From positions 27,499,446 through 27,563,445 of the forward strand of contig NC_092640.1 of NCBI RefSeq assembly GCF_039555335.1: a stretch of DNA of 64,000 nt. The letters are read 5' to 3'. Every line of letters starts with the position of its first letter. The stretch's first letter is position 1. The position numbers and the translations under genes are program-made. This DNA comes from Amphiura filiformis. Lineage: Eukaryota; Echinodermata; Ophiuroidea; Amphilepidida; Amphiuridae. This document shows positions 56,021-64,000 of the stretch, piece after piece. Under the pieces are notes generated by a model. It worked only from the letters and a program-made list of their open reading frames with translations, was not told the origin of the DNA and searched no databases.

Positions 56021-58180
56021 ATAATATTTATATGACCGGTAAACACACTCAAATCCGTATTTCATGTGCCAAATATTGACCTATATAGTGTAGCAGTGTT
56101 ATGTTGAGAAAATGGTTAATTTGTTTTTCAGCTTAATTCGGATGTGTTGAGCCAGTCCCCAAAATATACTTTTCTTATATTATAGCCTACATGCCCTTGC
56201 TACTCTAAAGATAATTTATGGTGAAAATCTATTTTAAAAAATAGAAGGAGAAAAAATAAATCCCGCCAACACCAATCCTTCATCCTCATATTGCCATGAT
56301 AGAGCAAGCCTGGTAATAAATGTTTAATAAACAGATTTGGAACACAATCAATCACAAACTTACTTCATGTACTTGGATCATAATAATGGGTCGCCTGGCT
56401 AACAGTAACAGTCACACATCCACGTTTCTTGCCTGTACACGGTATACAAGTATGGCTTAGAGAGTTAAAAAATCAACCCTTTAAAAAGACTTTTGAAATG
56501 CACAAAACCCTATTAATACCAATTAGGGGTGCACTAACGTTGTTTGAGGGATTGTGAACAATCGAAATATTTTGATTTTGGCGCGAGGGAAATTCCGATT
56601 AAACACAAAGTCATTAAAGCGTCACGTCGCTTTTCACTTTAAAATTTCATCTGCGTCACATTTTTTTTTTTTTTTGTGTAAACCATGACAGACATACGCT
56701 TAGGTCCTGATGGAACCAGTCTCAAGTAAAATGCTGAAGCCAAGCTGTATTACTAGAAGCTTAAAGCATTTATTGGCCTGTATGAAGCGAAAAGAAAGAA
56801 ACAGAGAAAACGACAAAGAAAAGAAAGCCCACAAATTTGTTCTCAGTATTGAGCAGAGAAATACGAAATTGGGATATAATTTCCATGCCACGATACAAAG
56901 GCTGCCTTCTTTTAAATTGAAAACAAAATGCAATTCCATTTTCCTTGTAAATGTTCGAATAGCCAATTATGGACATCCGGTTAGCGACCAATCACCCAAG
57001 CGCAATAATGCGATGTCCAAAATACGGTAACTCGCATTTGCGTCCGCGTGGTTACAAATATTGAAATATAATTGGATCGCACCCCTCTGGTGTTTATTCA
57101 TGAGGCTATGAATTATGCATGGTGTGTTTTAATGCAAATAATTATTTCAACTACGGTAATGTCAAGGTGGCGCTAAAACAATGAAATTGTGCATGTGTTC
57201 TTTGCTTTTTCCTACCCGGTTTCCTATATACAAAGCCAAATTTTAAAAAAATTAAAAAAATCAGGTCTGAATTCTTGCATGGCTGCGTATACGAAGAATA
57301 TTAATGCGTACTCGTGTAGGATGAGAATGTTTCACACGCCTACAATTCCGTACAGTGCCCAATTAGTTAAATTTGGCAAAACAGCAAAAGGTAAGGGCAG
57401 AAAAAGTCAGCATCCGAAAGTCTGCGTCTTACATCTCTGTACAAAATTTTTCGAAGACCCCGGGATCTAGATGGTGCGCAACACATAATGCGTCATGAGA
57501 ATGTAAAAGGTCGTATTTGCATTTTCCTCAATTTGCAGGAGAGAGGCATATTTGTGTTTCAAACGTGTTTTTTTTTTCTTTTTTGAATGACAGAAATTTT
57601 AATGAAAAAATAATTCAGGAGAAATTAATATATTGTCGTATCTACATATCTGATATCCCGTGAAATACAATAATGTCTTATCTGCATAGATTTTTTTGTA
57701 TTCAACACAAGTTCATGATATATCTTCAGGCTTTTTATATAGGCTAAAAGCAAAATCTTACAAAACATTGTTAAGGCGAATACAGAATGTTTAAAACAAA
57801 TGTTATCCAACTACTATAAACAAAAAATTTAATTGTCTTACTTCACTCGTACCTGTAGAATGAAAATGGCGTAACTGCACATCTGATTTCCAGTTAATGT
57901 AAGGAAGTTGTATGTGGCAGATACGACTTTCTCGCATCCATAAACAGATCAGCTTTTCGTGCAAGGAAGTCGTATCTGCGCCTAATTATCTAAATAACCT
58001 TAGAATTAATAACATAATGCACTTCATAAATATCATAATGCCTTTAGATTTACATTTTTATAATTAATGAAAAGCTCAACTTCGCCAAAATTGCATAACC
58101 GACCTTCTTCTTCCTGACATCCACAAGACGATATATCAAGTGCCGTTCATTGATTTATAGATATAGATCTTGCCTTCATG
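56021..58180. other. Non-coding stretch
   Basis: No gene was recognised. The longer frames at 56710-57030 and 57189-57470 show no recognisable motif. Confidence 0.35.
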
Positions 58181-58189
58181 TTAGCTTAG

Positions 58190-58260
58190 ATATGTCTGGA
58201 TTTCCTTGACACATTTCTTTTCTGCGGACCGCCGGGAACAGGAAAAACAACATTGATTAT
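58190..58260 (+). CDS. Candidate exon encoding a P-loop (Walker A) motif
   Basis: 71 bp between an AG (58188-58189, TTAGCTTAG) and a strong donor GTAAGG (58261) read ICLDFLDTFLFCGPPGTGKT followed by TLI. GPPGTGKT is the Walker A nucleotide-binding motif in the form used by AAA+ ATPases and superfamily 1 helicases. The codons are GC-richer than the surroundings. No neighbouring exon (Walker B, arginine finger) was found on this strand within the window, so this may be a lone exon of a gene with long introns, or a relic. The exact protein is not identifiable. Confidence 0.5.
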
Positions 58261-58319
58261 GTAAGGTATACGGTAAAGGCCGAGATGGACCTTAGTATTT
58301 AGAGGAGTTCAGTAAGTGG

Positions 58320-59340
58320 TAAACTTGTGGGTTGAGCAAGCATCAAAATAATCGGGCACCCAGGAGCCATTTACCCAATGGTCATAACATTTTGGCTCCT
58401 GGTCCACACCAAAATCATATGAACCAGGCTCTACTTTAAAAAAAAATAGAGCCTGGTAGTTAAAGCAGATTTTATATTTAATGTGTACAATTGGAATTTA
58501 AATGACTCTTAGCTCTTTAGTGGCTCCTGGTTCACTAAATAATCACAGGACCAGGAGCTCCTTGTCCAGATCTGCTTATTTTGAGGCTTGGGGTGAGGAT
58601 TTGTAAGGTGGAGTGTGTACTTGACACCTGCTCCATTATTCATGTCGATGTACTTTTAATGCCCCATATCCAGATGACAAAGCATAAGATTCAAACAATC
58701 ATGTTTAATATTTGAACTATTAGTACCGGCCACTAAAGTTGCTCATATTATATGCATAGCCTCTCACCAATATGTACACGCCATACTATCTCGCACAAAT
58801 ATTTTCCCAAGCTCTGACGACTCATCGTTATTTATTCCAAACTGTTAAACTTCAAGATGTTAAAAACCCGAAGCATCTACCTAGTATGTGCATATTTAAA
58901 ATGTTTACACACGCATCGTGCATACGTTTTATTAAGTTAAAAGATCGAACTGAAATCTTGTTAGTGAGCGGTACAACCGCACATCGATTTACTGAACGTA
59001 CTTGTATGCTCAGTAACAAGATATGAGTAAAAAAAGGAAATAGTGATTTTAGCCTGCCACGGTTTAAGCCATGTAAGTGTAGATTTATGTTAATCGAGAG
59101 ATGTTAAGTAAATTAACACGATTGACCTGCTGAGAGGTTTTAGTTGACAGTTTGGTGACAAGATCTTGATGAAGGGCTGCGGCTTCAGGGTAACAAACAC
59201 CTTGCAAGGCACTCAATTAGATTGCTCCGATCTTTTGTGTGAAAACATTACTGGTCACACCACTCCACGCCATACATAAATTCTGCCAGTCACATTTCCC
59301 CAATATGAAATTTTTTAAAAATAAAATTTTAATTTTACTT
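58320..59340. other. Non-coding stretch
   Basis: At 58360-58575 repeated CCAGGAGC and GGCTCCTGG words occur in both orientations, suggesting a small foldback. Otherwise nothing was seen. Confidence 0.4.
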
Positions 59341-59349
59341 CATTAAATT

Positions 59350-59438
59350 TTGGCGGAGGCGGGGTTCGAACTCACGGCGGCGGACTGCTTTGGATACACT
59401 ATGAACCCAGCGCCTTAGACCACTGGGCCACTTGTCTT
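59350..59438 (-). mobile_element. tRNA-like SINE head
   Basis: The minus strand has an A box (AGTGGCCCAGTGGTCTAAGG, close to that of tRNA-Leu or tRNA-Ser genes) and a B box (GAGTTCGAACCCC) about 50 bp later. The acceptor ends do not pair, and the anticodon stem is not clear, so this is a tRNA-derived SINE head or pseudogene and not a tRNA gene. Confidence 0.55.
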
Positions 59439-59439
59439 C

Positions 59440-61685
59440 TTGGAATTCATTTGAAACTTATTTGAAGATATAATCGCAACTTCAACATAGGCCTACCACG
59501 TGACAAGCAAAGGCAGAAAACGTACCATATTTTGGAATTTTATTTGCCTAAAAACATTTATGTGTATTATTAGCGCTCAATTATTGTTAACTGCGTGTTT
59601 TATACAAAAAAATCCAATAATAAACATGATAACTGGGCGTCTGTATGGACAATACATTATATCGATTTTGACACGTGCTTGTGTCTCAGTACATTTCCAT
59701 GGTCAGTAAAATACTATAGAGGAAAACCTACCATTTTCTTGTATACACGTTCGATGTTTTTATCAATTACATAAAAAATCCATTTTAGACCCCAAATGTT
59801 TTTTCAGGAAATAAAAGATTAGATTACCATAAAAACGAAACAGTAATCTTTTGCCGGGTCTAATGTAATATTCACATAGGATTTTCAACGTTTTTTCTAT
59901 CCTTATTTTTGCTCAATTAAAAAAATATTTTGGCGTATATAAAGTTGAAATAAAATTCTCTGCTTCTTAAACGACATCAAATGTGCCACAATTGGGTATC
60001 ACGAATCGTTATATATGATGTCCAGTTAATATTCATATTTTCTTTTATACAGAGGATGCTTCAGTTTTGACAGGAAAAATATTTTCTTGAAAACCCTCTC
60101 ACTCGGTTATTTTAAAAAGGTAACCACGCTTCCCTAGAATGTGCAATAAATTAGCATTAAAATTTTTCTTATTCTAACAGCAAGCGTTTCTAGAATGTAT
60201 TATGGCGAAATGTGGTGTAATTACTGGTGTTCAGTTCAAATATATAATTATGTTATCTGCAGGGAGGGCTATAAGCGAACGGAGGCTGATTTTTAGAGCT
60301 TTAATTCAGAAAAGGCATAGTACTGTTGGCAGTGACATTGGTCCATCGATGATACTGTGCCATTTTTTTGTTTGGGAGCACTATTATCTTTATAATTTAT
60401 TGTGTAGATTTACAGATCACAAATAATACTTTTCGAACTATAATTAATTATTAGTTGATAAAGGTTTCAAAAACAGGAGATGATCGACATTCTCACCCCA
60501 AACACCCCCCCCCCACATACACACACACCCCATCCTATATCCAAATGGAGATTTTGGCATCAATCGTCCCAGTGAAAATTTTTGCCTGAAATATGTTCCG
60601 TAAGTGGTAATCCCCTGTAGTGGGTACCGTTATTAATAATGTTCTTCTATGGGTCGTTTGGAAACACGTTTTTGCTTTTAATATTAAAAAGCTAGGGCAA
60701 TTGAACTTACGACTTCGGAATCAGATTATTTTGGTACATGGAATATAATGTTGGTTGTTGTTCTTGTTTTGTTTTGTTTTTGTTTTGTTTGTTTGTTTCT
60801 TCATTACAACATAGAAATAACGGGTTTTTTTTTCTCCTGCGATACGTCCGTATGAGCGGCCGTACATACCAGAAAACTAAAACAGTGTTTCTATAAATTG
60901 TAAATTAAATCAATTCAGTTGAGGTCACTGATGGAAATTCAAATGCGGACAAGCACCTCAAAGTGAGAACTGTCCTAACTACACACATTTGAATTAGGGA
61001 TTTAACTCAGAGACGTGCAGGCAATAAATGATGACAACCAACTAACACATAATAGTTAAACTTAACACGAGCCCGTAGGGCGAAATGAATTTCCGAGGCG
61101 TTCAAATCAATAAGCAATTCGATGAATCACATGTTTTAAGGCAAAATTCAAATTAGTTGTTATACATTTCCTATTTGACAATAGTTACATTTTGATGACA
61201 GTGGTGTTTTAGGACAATGGACTGTATAATGTTGACCAGGTAGATGTATGGCCGTACTAATAGAGGTCCGAAGATGACGGATGATGACACGCCGTCCATG
61301 TAGGAGGAAGGGTTGTTAAGGTGTTACTGATATTGAGGCTACCCTGACGTTGTTTTTAAACATGTTAAATAGCAAACTCACGGCTCACTATTTAGATAGG
61401 TGTAAGCTTTATAGTTTTCCAGGCAGGTTCAATATATAAGTATGGTAAGTAAGAAATCACAACATTAAATTTTTAAAGTTTGGTCACACGTTAATTACAT
61501 CTTGGTCCAACTGTAAGGGTTGACAATTCCCCAGCCGACTCATCAACACGTACCATTGTTCAATCATTTTGCTAAAGCGCTATAATACCAGATCAGGAAA
61601 ATTTATCAGGAAAAAAAAAAAAAAGCAACACAACATATATAATTAACAATGAATTGTTATTATCAGCAGTACCGGTACAATGATG
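59440..61685. other. Non-coding stretch
   Basis: No gene was seen. Simple sequence occurs at 60508-60530 (C run, CA repeats) and 60757-60800 (TTTTG and TTTG units). Confidence 0.4.
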
Positions 61686-61690
61686 TACAT

Positions 61691-62829
61691 GCTATCAGCA
61701 GTAGATAGCAATTTATACTTTCAGCAGTAGATAGCAATTCATGCTATCAGCAATTCATGTTATCAGCAATTCATGCTATCGGCAATTCATGCTATCAGTA
61801 GTATATAGCAATTAATGCTATCACTAGTAGATAGCAATTAATGCTATCAGCAGTAGATGGCAATTAATGCTATCAGCAGTGGATAGCAATTAATGCTATC
61901 AGCAGTAGATAGCAATAAATGCTATCAGCAGTAGATAGCAATAAATGCTATCAGCAGTAGATAGCAATTAATGCTATCAGCAGTAGATAGCAATTAATGC
62001 TACCAGCAGTAGATAGCAATTAATGCTATCAGCAGTAGATAGCAATTAATGCTATCAGCAGTAGATAGCAATAAATGCTATCAGCAGTAGATAGCAATAA
62101 ATGCTATCAGCAGTAGATAGCAATTAATGCTATCAGCAGTAGATAGCAATTAATGCTACCAGCAGTAGATAGCAATTAATGCTATCAGCAGTAGATAGCA
62201 ATTAATGCTATCAGCAGTAGGTAGCAATAAATGCTATCAGCAGTAGATAGCAATTAATGCTATCAGCAGTAGATAGCAATTAATGCTATCAGCAGTAGAT
62301 AGCAATTAATGCTATCAGCAGTAGATAGCAATTAATGCTATCAGCAGTAGATAGCAATAAATGCTATCAGCAGTAGATAGCAATATTTATGCTATCAGCA
62401 GTAGATAGCAATTAATGCTATCAGCAGTAGATAGCAATTAATGCTATCAGCAGTAGATAGCAATTAACGCTATCAGCAGTAGATAGCAATTAACGCTATC
62501 AGCAGTAGACAGCAATTAATGCTATCAGCAGTAGATAGCAATTAATAATATCAGCAGTAGATAGCAATTAATGCTATCAGCAGTATAAACCAATTAATAA
62601 TATCAGCAGTAGATAGCAATTAATAATATCACAGTAGATTGTAATATTCATGCTATCAGCAGTAAATAACAATTCATGATATCAGCAGCAATTCATGCTA
62701 TCAGCAGTGGATAGTATTTCATGCTATCAACAGTAGATAGCAATATGCATGCTGTCAGAGGTAGATACTATATCAATTCGTGCTATCAGCAGTAGATAGC
62801 AATTCATGATGTCATTAGCGGTAGATAGC
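61691..62829. repeat. 26-bp hairpin-forming satellite array
   Basis: About 40 units of 26 bp: GCTATC, AGCAGTA, GATAGC, then a 7-base spacer AATTAAT or AATAAAT. Each unit contains an exact 6-bp inverted repeat around a 7-base loop. In the middle there is a 156-bp (six-unit) higher-order repeat marked by the variant GCTACC at 61999 and 62155. Units at both edges are more degenerate, as expected for unequal exchange. Confidence 0.95.
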
Positions 62830-62837
62830 AATATAAA

Positions 62838-62904
62838 TACCGTACATGATATCATGTGATATAAGCAGTACTATACTGCTTATATCACATGATAGCATAC
62901 GGTA
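62838..62904. repeat. 67-bp palindrome at the array edge
   Basis: TACCGTACATGATATCATGT followed by GATATAAGCAGTA is mirrored, with three mismatches, by TACTGCTTATATC and ACATGATAGCATACGGTA. It directly follows the last satellite unit and shares the words AGCAGTA and GATAGC with it. Confidence 0.85.
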
Positions 62905-64000
62905 TACTATAATAGTATACCATAAAACTACACGAAAATATGGAGTAGGGCCTCAAGTGAATTACAATGTATTATTGTAAATAACATTTTGTGCTATACA
63001 ATACTATTTTATAGACATGTGCTTAAGTTTGTAAATTCATCTGTGTTAATTAATATGAGACTATCATCTCTTGTGTAAATTATAATGTACTGAAGATATA
63101 ATTCCTAATAAATATGAGATGTAAATAGTGTATTGAAAAATAACTTTCATAACAAAATGACGGATATAAACAATAAACAATAATAACATTGAATATGGAA
63201 ATAATGAAATATGTTTCTTTTGAAATATAAGTAGCGAAAATTGGACACCAGAAAAGTGCTTATAGCTGCTTTTTATGTACGACATTAGATTGCTGCTGCT
63301 AAGAACATAGATGAAACTAAAGATTGTCGATAAGAAAAGGGTTAAAATAACCTGTCGCCTGTGGTAAACAAACACCAAAATCCTTTAAAAAGTCATGGTT
63401 TAAGATATCTTGACATATTATTGTCTTTGAGGCTATAATCGATCATTTAACTGGGTCACAATAAGCCGAAGCTGACTTTTTGATATTCGAGGTCTTACTG
63501 TGGATATAAAACCACCATATGGAAATGCAAGACAACACTGATCCAGAAAGATGTATAGTAGTGTCTTGAAAAAGAATATTCATAACAAAATAACAAAAAA
63601 TAGCACTAAATAAAAACAACGAATTTCGTATTCATATATGTGGTGTGATCAAACAAATTCAGGCTGAAGTCGGACATGTTCAATTTTCATTTTTTTTTTG
63701 TTGGATTGTAAACAGCATTTGCAAATCTACATTTTGTGGAAAACCCATTGAGTTTGGACAACCATTTCAAAGATATGGAGCAGTTAAAGAGTTTCCAAAA
63801 CAATAGGAAACAAAAGGAAATATTTCCTTCGTTTGGCTGTATCTCAAAATCAGTATTTCCGACTTCCGACTGATTTTGCTTGATCACATCACATATCTAT
63901 TTATCTACGATTACTATCGGTAGAAATAATGTATCGACAAAAGACGTCATCCTCATAAAAATAGTAATTGCCTAGTCATATTTGACCAATTTGAGGGTTT
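62905..64000. other. Non-coding stretch to the window end
   Basis: AT-rich, with no recognisable exon or repeat boundary. The minus-strand frame at 63064-63378 is hydrophobic only because of base composition. Confidence 0.4.

Noticed and set aside
59350-59438. Functional tRNA-Leu gene
   Set aside because: The A and B boxes are good, but the acceptor stem does not pair and no proper anticodon stem forms.
63064-63378. 104-codon hydrophobic minus-strand frame as a membrane protein
   Set aside because: The composition follows the AT-rich DNA; there is no family motif, splice context or conserved neighbour.

Overview
This is eukaryotic, almost certainly metazoan, nuclear DNA. Protein-coding pieces are split into short exons with GT/AG borders. 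Most of the window is AT-rich non-coding sequence full of non-LTR retrotransposon pieces, a Penelope-like piece, foldback (MITE-type) elements, microsatellites and satellites. The gene content (an RDH8/HSD17B1-like dehydrogenase, bacterial-style Rv2258c-like methyltransferases with introns, a macrodomain-like protein) and the repeat types suit a marine invertebrate, perhaps a deuterostome such as an echinoderm. That placement is a low-confidence inference.

Layout. 0.4-0.8 kb: last coding exon of a short-chain dehydrogenase, with an in-frame TAA. 0.9-4.6 kb: foldback elements, including the first TTAA-flanked palindromic MITE. 5.6-8.4 kb: a mariner-derived fragment and a 5'-truncated, frameshifted R2-like retrotransposon. 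9.8-10.5 kb: a duplicated segment carrying two tRNA-shaped sequences. 12.3-17.4 kb: methyltransferase gene copy 1 (four exons). 17.4-31 kb: MITEs, a Jockey/CR1-like LINE, a Penelope GIY-YIG endonuclease piece between inverted repeats, hAT-like MITEs and a decayed LINE. 31.5-45.3 kb: methyltransferase copy 2, with the same exon lengths and phases, but with intron 2 enlarged from 1.5 kb to 9.2 kb. 45.4-47.4 kb: a mariner-type element and another TTAA MITE. 49.6-53.3 kb: a minus-strand gene for a macrodomain-like protein, followed downstream by two decayed copies of its 3' end. 54-64 kb: mostly gene-free, with a hAT-like MITE, one candidate P-loop exon, a tRNA-like SINE head and a 1.1-kb hairpin-forming satellite.

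The two methyltransferase loci are a direct duplication and act as empty-site references for one another. Copy 1 shows the site before the mariner-type insertion after copy 2. Copy 2 shows the site before the element inserted right at the stop codon of copy 1.

The most striking structure is at 33182-40131. It is a 6.95-kb inverted-repeat element whose two arms are opposed arrays of a ~208-bp tandem repeat. It appears to be flanked by a 3-bp TAA duplication, splits a TTAA MITE, and carries a further TTAA MITE inserted in one arm. No transposase reading frame was seen in it. No operon or joint pathway links the genes here; what they share is repeated invasion by inverted-repeat elements.
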